A stretch of DNA of 64,000 bases from Acidovorax sp. NCPPB 3576 (GTDB lineage Bacteria; Pseudomonadota; Gammaproteobacteria; Burkholderiales; Burkholderiaceae_C). The DNA lies in the NCBI RefSeq assembly GCF_028473605.1, contig NZ_CP097267.1, positions 3,464,501-3,528,500 of the forward strand. Reading direction: 5' to 3'. Both the position numbers and the translations under genes were made by a program. Positions 26,451 to 36,270 of the stretch are shown here, piece by piece; positions within the stretch are counted from its first letter, which is position 1; every line of letters starts with the position of its first letter. The notes beneath the pieces were generated by a model that searched no databases, was not told where the DNA came from, and saw only the letters and a list, made by a program, of their open reading frames with translations.

Positions 26451-26523
26451 GGGGCTTGTGCACGCAAGCACAAGCCCCCGATGTCATTCAACCGCCAGAA
26501 ACCGCAAGCGGTGGATCTGGCGG
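26451..26523. other. Two perfect hairpins between tig and clpP
   Basis: GGGGCTTGTG pairs with CACAAGCCCC (26451-26478, ten pairs), and CCGCCAGA pairs with TCTGGCGG (26492-26523, eight pairs with an inner ACCGC/CGGT helix). Neither has a T-run. They lie between the tig stop and the clpP promoter region and could stabilise the tig mRNA end or attenuate read-through. Confidence 0.5.
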
Positions 26524-26533
26524 AACCAGCGCA

Positions 26534-27844
26534 TCAGCCCTGGCCCATCAGTTCGTCGAAGGAAACGGACTTGTCCGTCACCTTGGCCTTGCCCATCACG
26601 AACTCGGTCACGTTGTTCTCGATCACGACGGCTTCGACTTCGGCCAGGCGCTGGCGGTCGCCGAAGTACCAGCGCACGACGTCTTCCGGCTTTTCGTAGC
26701 TGGCGGCCAGTTCGTCCACATGGGCCTTCAGTTGCTCGGGCTTGGCGTGCAGTTCATTCGCACGAACCAGCTCGGCCACGACCAGACCCAGGCGCACGCG
26801 GCGCTCGGCCTGGGGACGGAACACGTCTTCAGGGATTTCGGCCTTGTCGGCGTCCTTGATGCCGCGCTGCTTCAGGTCGGCACGGGCGCCTTCCAGCAGG
26901 CGGGCGATTTCGGACTGCACGCTGGCGTTGGGCAGGTCCAGTTCGGCCTTGGACACCAGGGCGTCCATCACGGCTTGCTTGTTGCGGGCCAGCAGGCGGA
27001 ACTTGACTTCGCGCTCCAGGTTCTTCTTGATGTCGGCGCGCAGGCCATCGACCGTGCCGTCGGCGATGCCGAGGGACTTGGCGAGCTGCTCGTTCACTTC
27101 GGGCAGGTGGGCGGCTTCGATCTTCTTCACGGTGACCATGAAGTCAGCCGTCTTGCCGGCCACGTCCTTGCCGTGGTAGTCCTCGGGGAAGGCCAGCGGG
27201 AAGGTCTTGCTTTCGCCGGACTTCATGCCGCGCACAGCGTCTTCGAATTCCTTGAGCATCTGGCCTTCGCCGACCAGGAACTGGAAGTCTTCGGCCTTGC
27301 CGCCGGAGAAGGTCTCGCCGTCGATCTTGCCTTCGAAGTCGACCGTCACGCGGTCGCCGTCTTCAGCGGCGGCGGCTTGCGCGCGCTGGGCGAAGCTGCG
27401 GCGCTGCTTGCGCAGGATGTCGATGGTCTTGTCGATGGCGGCGTCGGTCACTTCGGCGGACAGCTTTTCGACTTCGGCGCCCGTCAGGTCGCCGATCTTG
27501 ACTTCAGGGAACACTTCGAATACGGCGTCGAAAGTGACCTGGCCTTCCGGGGCACCGTCTTTTTCGGTGATGCGGGGCTGGCCGGCCACACGCAGGTTGG
27601 CTTCGTTGGCAGCCTGGGCGAAAGCCTCGCCCACCTTGTCGTTCAGCACTTCGTACTGCACCGAGTAGCCATAGCGCTGGGCCACGACGTTCATCGGCAC
27701 CTTGCCAGGACGGAAGCCGTCCATCTTCACAGTGCGGGCCAGGCGCTTGAGGCGCGAGTCGACCTCGGACTGGATGGCGGTGAGGGGCAAGCTCAGCGTG
27801 ATCCTGCGCTCGAGCTTTTCAAGGGTTTCAACGGTAACTGCCAT
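26534..27844 (-). CDS. tig: Trigger factor (ribosome-associated chaperone)
   Basis: The 436-residue protein has the three-part trigger-factor layout. The N-terminal ribosome-binding domain (about residues 1-130) contains [17 protein letters not shown], a variant of the ribosome-docking signature. The FKBP-like prolyl isomerase domain (about 150-245) contains [20 protein letters not shown]. The C-terminal chaperone arms follow. It folds nascent chains leaving the ribosome. It starts the cluster that continues with clpP, clpX and lon. Confidence 0.98.
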   Translation of the reverse strand: MAVTVETLEKLERRITLSLPLTAIQSEVDSRLKRLARTVKMDGFRPGKVPMNVVAQRYGYSVQYEVLNDKVGEAFAQAANEANLRVAGQPRITEKDGAPEGQVTFDAVFEVFPEVKIGDLTGAEVEKLSAEVTDAAIDKTIDILRKQRRSFAQRAQAAAAEDGDRVTVDFEGKIDGETFSGGKAEDFQFLVGEGQMLKEFEDAVRGMKSGESKTFPLAFPEDYHGKDVAGKTADFMVTVKKIEAAHLPEVNEQLAKSLGIADGTVDGLRADIKKNLEREVKFRLLARNKQAVMDALVSKAELDLPNASVQSEIARLLEGARADLKQRGIKDADKAEIPEDVFRPQAERRVRLGLVVAELVRANELHAKPEQLKAHVDELAASYEKPEDVVRWYFGDRQRLAEVEAVVIENNVTEFVMGKAKVTDKSVSFDELMGQG

Positions 27845-27897
27845 GGCTCTTCCTCTATGAATATGGGACCGTGACGGCTGCTTTTACAGCCGCACCG

Positions 27898-27984
27898 TGG
27901 TGCGCGGGGGGGGACTCGAACCCCCACACCATTGCTGGCGTCAGGACCTAAACCTGGTGCGTCTACCAATTTCGCCACCCGCGC
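27898..27984 (-). tRNA. tRNA-Leu (anticodon TAG)
   Basis: The 87-nt class II tRNA on the minus strand starts GCGCGGGTGGCGAAATTGG and has the anticodon loop TTTAGGT (TAG). It has a variable arm CGCCAGCAATGGTG and ends CGCGC-ACCA with an encoded CCA. It lies just upstream of tig. Confidence 0.96.
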
Positions 27985-28077
27985 AAACTTACAGACAAAA
28001 CAGGCGACCGGCAGGGCCGGCCACCTGTGTGAAATTGGTCAACCTTCGATTTTACCTTGTCGGCGGGCCGTCTCCGC

Positions 28078-31000
28078 TCAGGCCGCTTTCGGCGCGTGCC
28101 GATCGGGCTCTTTCACGCGGAACCAGGCCGCGTACATGGCCGGCAGCGCCAGCAGCGTGAGCACGGTCGCAACGATCAGGCCGCCCATGATGGCGACGGC
28201 CATCGGGCCCCAGAACACGCTGCGCGACAGCGGGATCATGGCCAGCACCGCCGCGGCGGCCGTGAGCACGATCGGGCGCAACCGCCGCACGGCCGACTCC
28301 ACGATCGCATCCCACGCAGGCACGCCGCGCGCACGGTCCTGCTCGATCTGGTCGATCAGGATCACGGAGTTGCGCTGGATCATGCCCATGAGCGCGATCA
28401 CGCCCAGCAGCGCGACGAACCCGAACGGCCGGCCCAGCAGCAAGAGCGCCCCAGCCACCCCGGCGATGCCCAGCGGCCCGGTGAGGAACACCAGCACCGC
28501 GCGGCTGAAGCTGTGCAGCTGGAGCATGAGCAACGTGAAGGTGATGAACAGCATGATCGGCACGCCCGCAGCGATCGATGCCGAGCCCTTGGAGCTTTCC
28601 TCCACCGCGCCCGCCACTTCGATGCGGTAGCCGCCCTGCCCGGCCGCGTGCCACTTCGCCTCGAGCTGGCGCAGCCCGGGCACCAGCGCTTCGGTGACCG
28701 TCGCGCCCTGCAGGCCTTCGATGACGTCGCCCTGCACCGTGATGGCGTAGTCGCGGTTCTCTCGCCACATGACGCCCGGCTCCCAGGTAAAGACCGGCCG
28801 CGCGATCTGCGTGAGCGGAATCGACTTGCCCGAGGCCGTGGGCAGGTAGGCATTGGCCACGTCAGTGATGGCCTTGCGCTCGTCCGGCGGCTGGCGGAAC
28901 ACGATGTCGATGAGCTTGTCGCCCTCGCGGTACTGGCCCACGGTCGTGCCGGTGAACACGGTGCGCGCAGCCTGCGCGATGGACTGGCTGGTCACGCCCA
29001 GGGCGCGGGCCTTGTCCTGGTCCACTTCCAGGCGCATCACCTTGACGGACTCGTTCCAGTTGTCGTTCACGCCGCGCATCTGCGGGTGCTCGCGCAGGAT
29101 GGCCTTGACCTCGTCGGCCCGGGCGCGCAGCACGGCAGGGTCGATGCCCACCACGCGGAATTGCACCGGATACGGCACAGGCGGCCCGTTGGGCAACAGC
29201 TTCACGCGCGCCCGCACTTCGGGAAACTCGCGGGCCATCATCTCGGGCAGCCCCACGCGCATCGATTCGCGCACCTTGAGATCCTGCGGCACGACGATGA
29301 ACTGCGACACGTTGGTCTGCGGGAACACCTGGTCCAGCGGTAGATAAAAGCGCGGCACGCCCGAGCCCACCCACACGCTCACGGTGGACACACCCGTTTC
29401 GGCGCGCAGGCGCTGCTCGACGCGGCGCGTGACTTCTTCATTGGCCTCGAACGAGGTGCCCTCGGGGAACCAGATGTCCATCAGGATCTCAGGCCGGCTC
29501 GAATCGGGGAAGAACTGCTGCTGCACGCGGCCCATGCCGACGATGCCGAGCGCAAAGGTCGCCACCGTGAGCCCGATGGTGATCCAGCGGTAGCGCACGC
29601 ACCAGTCCACGCATCGGCGAAAGACGTTATAGAAGCCGCTGTCGAACGCCTCGTGCGGCTGCCCGTCTTCGCCCACATGCACATGCGGCGGCTTCTTGAG
29701 CAGCAGAGTGCCCAGGTACGGCACGAAGTACACCGACACCAGCCACGACAGCACCAGCGCGATCACCGTCACGGCGAAGATCGCGAAGGTGTATTCGCCG
29801 GTCACCGATTTGGCGATGCCGATGGGCAGAAAGCCCGCCGCCGTGATCAGCGTGCCGGTCAGCATCGGCATGGCCGTGATCTCGTAGGCGAAGGTGGCCG
29901 CGCGCACCTTGTCGTAACCCTCCTCCATCTTGCGCACCATCATCTCGACGGCGATGATGGCGTCGTCCACCAGCAGGCCCAGCGCGATGATGAGCGAGCC
30001 CAGCGATATCTTGTGCAGCCCGATGTTCCAGTACCACATGGCCAGGAACGTGACGGCCAGCACCAGCGGAATGGTGATGCCCACCACCAGGCCCGGACGG
30101 ATGTCCAGCGTCCACCGCTTCCACAGCGGATGCTGGCCGGGGCGCTTGTGCAGCCCCAGCGCCAGGAAGCTCACGGCCAGAACGATCACCACGGCCTCGA
30201 TCAGCACCTTGACGAATTCGTTGACCGACGAGGACACCGATTTGGGCTGATCCTGCACGTTCACGAAGCGCACGCCGGCCGGCAGGTTCTTTTCGATCTG
30301 CTGCGTGGCGGCCTTCAAGGCTTCGCCCAGGCGGATGATGTCGCCGCCCTTGGCCATCGACACGCCGAGCGCGATCACTTCCTGGCCCTGGTGGCGCACC
30401 TTCACGGCCGGCGGCTCGACATAGCCGCGGTGGATGTCGGCGATGTCGCCCAGGCGGATCTGGGCGCCCGAGGCGCCGCGGATCGGCATGGCGCGCAGGT
30501 CTTCGACCGCGCCGAACTGCCCGGCCACGCGCACCTGGACCTGATCCTGCGGCGTCTGGATGATGCCGCCGCTTTCCACGGCGTTCTGCTGCCCGAGCTG
30601 CGACAGCACCTGGTTCATGTCCAGGCCCAGCTGCGCCAGGCGCTTTTGCGAGATTTCGATGTAGAGCTTTTCGTCCTGCACGCCGAACTGCTCGACCTTG
30701 GCCACGTCGGGTACGCGCAGCAGCTGCTGGCGCACGTCGTCGGCGAAGGTCTTCATCTCGGCATAGCTGAAGCCTTCGGATTCGAGCGCGTAGATCACGC
30801 CATACACATCGCCGAAGTCGTCGTTGAAGAACGGCCCCTGCACGCCCTGCGGCAGGGTGGCGCGCATGTCGCCGATCTTCTTGCGGACCGTGTACCAGAC
30901 GTTGGGCACATCGCCCGACTTGGACGAATCCTTGATGTTGAAGATGATCTGCGACTCGCCTGGCTTGGAATAGCTGCGGATCTTGTCGGCATACGGCACC

Positions 31001-31245
31001 TCCTGCAGCGTGCGCTCGAGCTTGTCGGTGACCTGCTCGGCCACCTGCTGCGCCGTGGCGCCGGGCCAATACGTGCGCACCACCATCGCACGGAAGGTGA
31101 AGGGCGGGTCTTCGTCCTGCCCAAGCTGAAAGTAGGCACCGAAGCCCATCAGCATCAGCACGATCATCAGGTAGCGGGTGAGCGCCGGATGGTCGAGCGC
31201 CCATTTGGAGAGATTGAAGCCGTCTTTCGGCTGGATCTGAGTCAT
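28078..31245 (-). CDS. RND efflux pump inner-membrane transporter
   Basis: The 1055-residue protein has the RND layout: a membrane helix near the N-terminus, two large periplasmic loops, and two groups of helices. It includes GLLVDDAIIAVEMMVRKMEEG with the Asp-Asp pair of the proton relay. It exports drugs or toxic compounds using the proton gradient. ATG at 31245 (MTQIQPKDG) was chosen since the upstream extension of 21 residues is Arg/Pro-rich and not family-like. It follows the adaptor gene by 10 bases in one operon. No outer-membrane channel gene is present, so it probably uses a TolC-type protein from elsewhere. Confidence 0.93.
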   Translation of the reverse strand: MTQIQPKDGFNLSKWALDHPALTRYLMIVLMLMGFGAYFQLGQDEDPPFTFRAMVVRTYWPGATAQQVAEQVTDKLERTLQEVPYADKIRSYSKPGESQIIFNIKDSSKSGDVPNVWYTVRKKIGDMRATLPQGVQGPFFNDDFGDVYGVIYALESEGFSYAEMKTFADDVRQQLLRVPDVAKVEQFGVQDEKLYIEISQKRLAQLGLDMNQVLSQLGQQNAVESGGIIQTPQDQVQVRVAGQFGAVEDLRAMPIRGASGAQIRLGDIADIHRGYVEPPAVKVRHQGQEVIALGVSMAKGGDIIRLGEALKAATQQIEKNLPAGVRFVNVQDQPKSVSSSVNEFVKVLIEAVVIVLAVSFLALGLHKRPGQHPLWKRWTLDIRPGLVVGITIPLVLAVTFLAMWYWNIGLHKISLGSLIIALGLLVDDAIIAVEMMVRKMEEGYDKVRAATFAYEITAMPMLTGTLITAAGFLPIGIAKSVTGEYTFAIFAVTVIALVLSWLVSVYFVPYLGTLLLKKPPHVHVGEDGQPHEAFDSGFYNVFRRCVDWCVRYRWITIGLTVATFALGIVGMGRVQQQFFPDSSRPEILMDIWFPEGTSFEANEEVTRRVEQRLRAETGVSTVSVWVGSGVPRFYLPLDQVFPQTNVSQFIVVPQDLKVRESMRVGLPEMMAREFPEVRARVKLLPNGPPVPYPVQFRVVGIDPAVLRARADEVKAILREHPQMRGVNDNWNESVKVMRLEVDQDKARALGVTSQSIAQAARTVFTGTTVGQYREGDKLIDIVFRQPPDERKAITDVANAYLPTASGKSIPLTQIARPVFTWEPGVMWRENRDYAITVQGDVIEGLQGATVTEALVPGLRQLEAKWHAAGQGGYRIEVAGAVEESSKGSASIAAGVPIMLFITFTLLMLQLHSFSRAVLVFLTGPLGIAGVAGALLLLGRPFGFVALLGVIALMGMIQRNSVILIDQIEQDRARGVPAWDAIVESAVRRLRPIVLTAAAAVLAMIPLSRSVFWGPMAVAIMGGLIVATVLTLLALPAMYAAWFRVKEPDRHAPKAA

Positions 31246-31255
31246 GGGGCGGCCT

Positions 31256-32518
31256 TCAGCGGGCAGACGATGCTGGCGCGGCAGGCGCCGGGCCGGAGGC
31301 CGCGGCACCCGCGGGGTTTGCTACACCATTGATAGCACCCTGCGCATTGCCTGCTTGCGCTCCGGGCGTTTTAGGCTGGTAAGGCACGACCTTCTGGCCG
31401 GGCGACAGCACGTGCACGCCCGTGGCCACCACCTGCATGCCCGGGGCCAGGCCCGACGCCACCACGGCTTCGTTGCCGTCCGCCGTGGCGATCTGCACGA
31501 CCTGCGAGCGCACCGTGCCGCTGGCGGCATCGAACACCCACACCGCCGTTTGCTGGCCGTCCTGGCGCAGCGCGCTCGTGGGCAGCTTGATGGCCTGCTG
31601 GCCCGCCTGGCCCAGCGCCTCGGGCAACACGTACACGGTGGCCCCCAGGGGCGGCGCTTGCGGGCCCTCGATGGCCACTTTGATCTGGAACGTGCGCGTG
31701 GCGGCATCGGCGCTGGCCGCCACCTCGCGCACCCGGCCGGCCAGCGGCGGGCCGCCCGACCATGACCGCACGGCCACCGGCTGGCCGGCCTTCACGCGGG
31801 CGACCTTGTCTTCCGGCACGGCGAACACCACGTCGCGCGGGCCGTCCTGGGCGATGCGCACCACCGGCGTGCCGGCCGAGACGACCTGCCCCGGCTCGGC
31901 ATCGATGCTGGTGACCACGCCCGACACATCGGCCACCAGCCGCGTGTAGCCGGTCTGGTTGCCTTGCGAGGCGAGCTGCGCACGCGCCTGATCGAGCGAG
32001 GCTTCCGCCGCCTTGAGGGTGGAGGCACGGCGCTCCAGCTCGGCGCCGCTGATGAAGTTCTGGGCCTTGAGCGCGGCGTAGCGCTGGTAGTCGGCAGCGG
32101 CCAGGTCCCGCTGCGTGGCGGCGGAGGCGACCTGCGCGCGCGACGCATCGGCGGCCAACTGGTAGTCGCGCGGGTCGAGCTGGGCCAGCACCTGGCCCGC
32201 CTGCACGCGCTGTCCCAGCTCGGCCTGGCGCTGCACGATCTTGCCGGCCACCCGAAAGCCCAGGCGCGATTCAATGCGCGCCCGCACTTCGCCGGCATAT
32301 TCGAGCTGGGTGTTCAGCGGGGCGGCGCCCACGGTGAGCAACTTGACCGAGCGCACCGGCTCGGGCGCGGGTTCGGGCTTGGAGCAGCCCGCGACGGCGA
32401 GCACGGCCGCACCGAGTGCCAGCCCTCCCATCGCGCGCTGCACCCAAGAAAATGCCCCGTGGTGGCGGGGCTGCGAGGGGGACGGCCGGGAAAGCCGCGG
32501 CGCGACAGAGGTGTTCAT
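31256..32518 (-). CDS. RND periplasmic adaptor (membrane fusion) lipoprotein
   Basis: The 420-residue protein has a lipoprotein signal peptide (hydrophobic stretch about residues 30-43, lipobox AVAGC). It then has a biotinyl-lipoyl half-motif (FRVAGKIVQRQAELGQRVQAGQ), a helical hairpin (about 115-190) and a beta-barrel part, and an Ala/Pro-rich tail. It links the RND transporter to the outer-membrane channel. It is the first gene of the pump operon; a palindrome resembling a TetR-family operator lies 26-47 bases upstream of its start. Confidence 0.93.
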   Translation of the reverse strand: MNTSVAPRLSRPSPSQPRHHGAFSWVQRAMGGLALGAAVLAVAGCSKPEPAPEPVRSVKLLTVGAAPLNTQLEYAGEVRARIESRLGFRVAGKIVQRQAELGQRVQAGQVLAQLDPRDYQLAADASRAQVASAATQRDLAAADYQRYAALKAQNFISGAELERRASTLKAAEASLDQARAQLASQGNQTGYTRLVADVSGVVTSIDAEPGQVVSAGTPVVRIAQDGPRDVVFAVPEDKVARVKAGQPVAVRSWSGGPPLAGRVREVAASADAATRTFQIKVAIEGPQAPPLGATVYVLPEALGQAGQQAIKLPTSALRQDGQQTAVWVFDAASGTVRSQVVQIATADGNEAVVASGLAPGMQVVATGVHVLSPGQKVVPYQPKTPGAQAGNAQGAINGVANPAGAAASGPAPAAPASSAR

Positions 32519-32543
32519 GCTGGTTCCGGAAAGCGGTTTGTTT

Positions 32544-32565
32544 TTACTGACTGACTGGTTAGTAA
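32544..32565. promoter_or_regulatory. TetR-type operator-like palindrome between the pump operon and hpnC
   Basis: TTACTGAC and GTTAGTAA flank six bases; 14 of 22 positions are symmetric. The pattern is like operators of AcrR/TetR-type repressors that control RND pumps. It lies in the 50-bp divergent gap and could control both directions. No TetR-family gene is present nearby. Confidence 0.5.
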
Positions 32566-32568
32566 TCT

Positions 32569-33498
32569 ATGAGAAGCCCCGTCACCTTGTCAAGCGACAA
32601 TCGCGCCGTGACGCCTCCCACCCCAAATTCCAGCCCTTCTTCCGCGCCGCCGGACACGCCCCAGGCGCCGGCCGTGACGCATTACGAAAATTTTCCCGTG
32701 GCCTCGCTGCTGTGCCCGCCGCACCTGCGCCAGCCCATCGCGGCCATCTACGCCTTCGCCCGCGCGGCGGACGACCTGGCCGACGAGGGCGATGCCAGTC
32801 CGGACGAACGCCTGGCGGACCTGGCGGCCTATGGCGCACAGCTGCAGGCCGTCGCCGCGGGCCACGCACCGGGCGCCCGCTGGGCCGCGATCTTCGGCCC
32901 GCTGCAGGCGGTGTTGCGCAGCCATGCCCTGCCCGTGCCGCTTTTGGCGGACTTGCTCAGCGCATTCACGCAGGACATCGCCCGCACGCGGGACGGCACC
33001 GTGTACGCCGACCGGGCCGAACTGCTGGATTACTGCAGGCGCTCGGCCAACCCTGTCGGCCGGCTGGTGCTGCACCTCTATGGCGTGCAGGACGCCGAAT
33101 CGCTGGCGCGCAGCGATGCCATCTGCTCGGCGCTGCAGCTCATCAATTTTTGGCAGGACCTGAGCGTGGACATTCCGCGCGGTCGCCACTACCTCACCGA
33201 TGCCGACTGCGCGGCGCACGGGGTGGACCGCGCGGCCCTGTCCACCCTGCGCAGCACACCCGCTACCCGCGCGCTCGTCAACGACTGCGCGACCTGGGCG
33301 CGCAGGCTGATGGAGGAAGGCGCGCCCCTGGTGCATCGCCTGCCCGGGCGCGCCGGCTGGGAACTGCGCCTGGTCGTGCAGGGCGGGCTGCGCATCCTGG
33401 ACAAGGTGGAGGCGCTCGACGGCGACAGCCTGCACACCCGCCCGCGCCTGCACCCGCTCGACTGGGCCCGCATGCTGGGCCGGGCCGTGGTGATGTAA
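32569..33498 (+). CDS. hpnC: Hydroxysqualene synthase HpnC (squalene/phytoene synthase family)
   Basis: The 309-residue protein has the two Asp-rich motifs of the squalene/phytoene synthase family: ARAADDLADEGD (about residues 65-76) and FWQDLSVDIPRGRHYL (about 190-205). HpnC converts presqualene diphosphate to hydroxysqualene in bacterial squalene and hopanoid synthesis. HpnD and HpnE, its pathway partners, are encoded at 37950 and 38804, with four kb of other genes between. The start is uncertain: ATG at 32569 lacks a ribosome site and lies against the palindrome, and a GTG at 32608 is possible; the first 40 residues are Pro/Ser-rich and not conserved. Confidence 0.88.
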   Translation: MRSPVTLSSDNRAVTPPTPNSSPSSAPPDTPQAPAVTHYENFPVASLLCPPHLRQPIAAIYAFARAADDLADEGDASPDERLADLAAYGAQLQAVAAGHAPGARWAAIFGPLQAVLRSHALPVPLLADLLSAFTQDIARTRDGTVYADRAELLDYCRRSANPVGRLVLHLYGVQDAESLARSDAICSALQLINFWQDLSVDIPRGRHYLTDADCAAHGVDRAALSTLRSTPATRALVNDCATWARRLMEEGAPLVHRLPGRAGWELRLVVQGGLRILDKVEALDGDSLHTRPRLHPLDWARMLGRAVVM

Positions 33499-33585
33499 GC
33501 CAAATTCATGCCCGGCAAGCGCGGCTTCACTCACTGCGTTGGCAGTTGAAGGGCCAGACCTCCAATCGGCCTTCACCGCAATCAA

Positions 33586-33617
33586 TACTAGGGCGTGTTG
33601 CTATATTTTTTATAGCA
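33586..33617 (+). repeat. ACTAGGGCGT-type dispersed repeat, copy 1
   Basis: ACTAGGGCGT is followed by TTGCTATA-T-rich-TATAGCA, an A/T-rich hairpin with GCTAT/ATAGC arms. The same unit occurs at 40182-40213 and, inverted, at 46952-46984. It lies between hpnC and sdaA. It is an AT-rich intergenic repeat that I associate with Comamonadaceae genomes. Confidence 0.6.
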
Positions 33618-33738
33618 TCAGGCCTTTTTCGACTGGCGGCATATCGGCCATCCGGCAGGGCGGGCCAGGGATACCGAGCATGCCCGGCGCCCGCTGGCCG
33701 GTTAGGCTGCGCGCCCCACCGCCCTTGGATTGCCCGCC

Positions 33739-35139
<1,401 letters not shown>

Positions 35140-35297
35140 CGGCCCGGGCAGGCACCCGGCCCCGCACCGACTGTGGCGAATAGGACGCACCCGCGGCCTG
35201 CGCCGCCCCCAAACCCTGCCATCTGGCGTTACACGCGCATACACTTTGCGCTCTTCGCCCGACGGGCGCATGCGTTTTCTCTTCACCCCTCCCCACC

Positions 35298-36200
35298 ATG
35301 CATTTCATTTCTCGACTGCGCCCCTGGGCGCTCATGGCGGCCCTGGCCGCGTTCGGCAGCACGGCACCCGCGTGGGCGGAAGACACGCTGGCGCGCATCG
35401 CCAGCTCCGGCGAATTGAAGCTGGGCCACCGCGAAAAGTCCCTGCCGTTTTCGTTCAAGGACGCCAACGGCGCGGTGAAGGGCTACACGGTGGACGTGTG
35501 CCTGCAGATCTTCGACGAGATCAAGAAGGAGTTGAAGCGCCCCGACCTGCGCGTGCACTACCTGCTGGTGGACGGCAAGAACCGCATCAGCGACGTGAAG
35601 GACGGCGTGGTGGACCTGGAGTGCGGCGGCACCGCCAACACCGCCGCGCGGCAAAAGGAGATCGCGTTCAGCCACCACATCTTCGTGGCGACGTCTTCGT
35701 TCCTCGTGCGCAAAAGCTCGGGCATCAAGACGCTGGACGATCTGCAGGGCAAGAAGATCGCCGTGCAGGGCAAGACCACCAACGAAGGCTTGCTGCGTGC
35801 CAACGAGCGCACCTACAACCGCCACTTCAACTACGTGCTGGCCGACAGCACGCTCGACGTGGTGGGCGCGCTGGTCAAGGGCGAGGCCGATGCCGCCTTC
35901 GCCGACGATGCGGGCATCTGGATTCCGCTCACCCGCCTGGGCAAGAACGTGGACGACTACCACTTTTTGGAAAAGCGCCTGTCCCTGGAGCCCTACAGCA
36001 TCGGCCTGCGCAAGGACGACCCCAAGTTCAAGGAGCTGGTGGACCGCGTGACGCGCCGCATGATCCAGGGCGGCGAGATGGCCGCGCTGTACAAGAAATG
36101 GTTCAGCGTGGACCAGCAGGGCATGCTGCCGATGAGCCTGTTCATGAAGGAAGCCCTGCGCCGCCCGAGCGACATGGGCGTGGAACAGATCGCTTTCTGA
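35298..36200 (+). CDS. Amino-acid ABC transporter solute-binding protein (GltI-like)
   Basis: The 300-residue periplasmic protein has a signal peptide (residues 1-28, ending APAWAE) and the family-3 solute-binding fold. It contains LGHREKSLPFSF, VDLECGGTANTAARQKEIAFS and the C-terminal KKWF segment. It resembles glutamate/aspartate-binding GltI proteins. No permease or ATPase gene is adjacent, so it must work with a transporter encoded elsewhere or as a sensor protein. A related protein is encoded at 62228-63127. Confidence 0.88.
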   Translation: MHFISRLRPWALMAALAAFGSTAPAWAEDTLARIASSGELKLGHREKSLPFSFKDANGAVKGYTVDVCLQIFDEIKKELKRPDLRVHYLLVDGKNRISDVKDGVVDLECGGTANTAARQKEIAFSHHIFVATSSFLVRKSSGIKTLDDLQGKKIAVQGKTTNEGLLRANERTYNRHFNYVLADSTLDVVGALVKGEADAAFADDAGIWIPLTRLGKNVDDYHFLEKRLSLEPYSIGLRKDDPKFKELVDRVTRRMIQGGEMAALYKKWFSVDQQGMLPMSLFMKEALRRPSDMGVEQIAF

Positions 36201-36225
36201 GGCCGGTCCGCCGCGTTGGCGGCAG

Positions 36226-36255
36226 GGGCGCGCGGTCCGGGACCGACGCGCGCCC
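36226..36255. terminator. GC-rich hairpin between convergent genes
   Basis: GGGCGCGC pairs with GCGCGCCC, with an inner GGTC/GACC helix, in the gap between the solute-binding protein gene and the convergent effector candidate. It lacks a T-run, so terminator activity is only a possibility. Confidence 0.4.
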
Positions 36256-36270
36256 TCCCCAGCCACTGGC

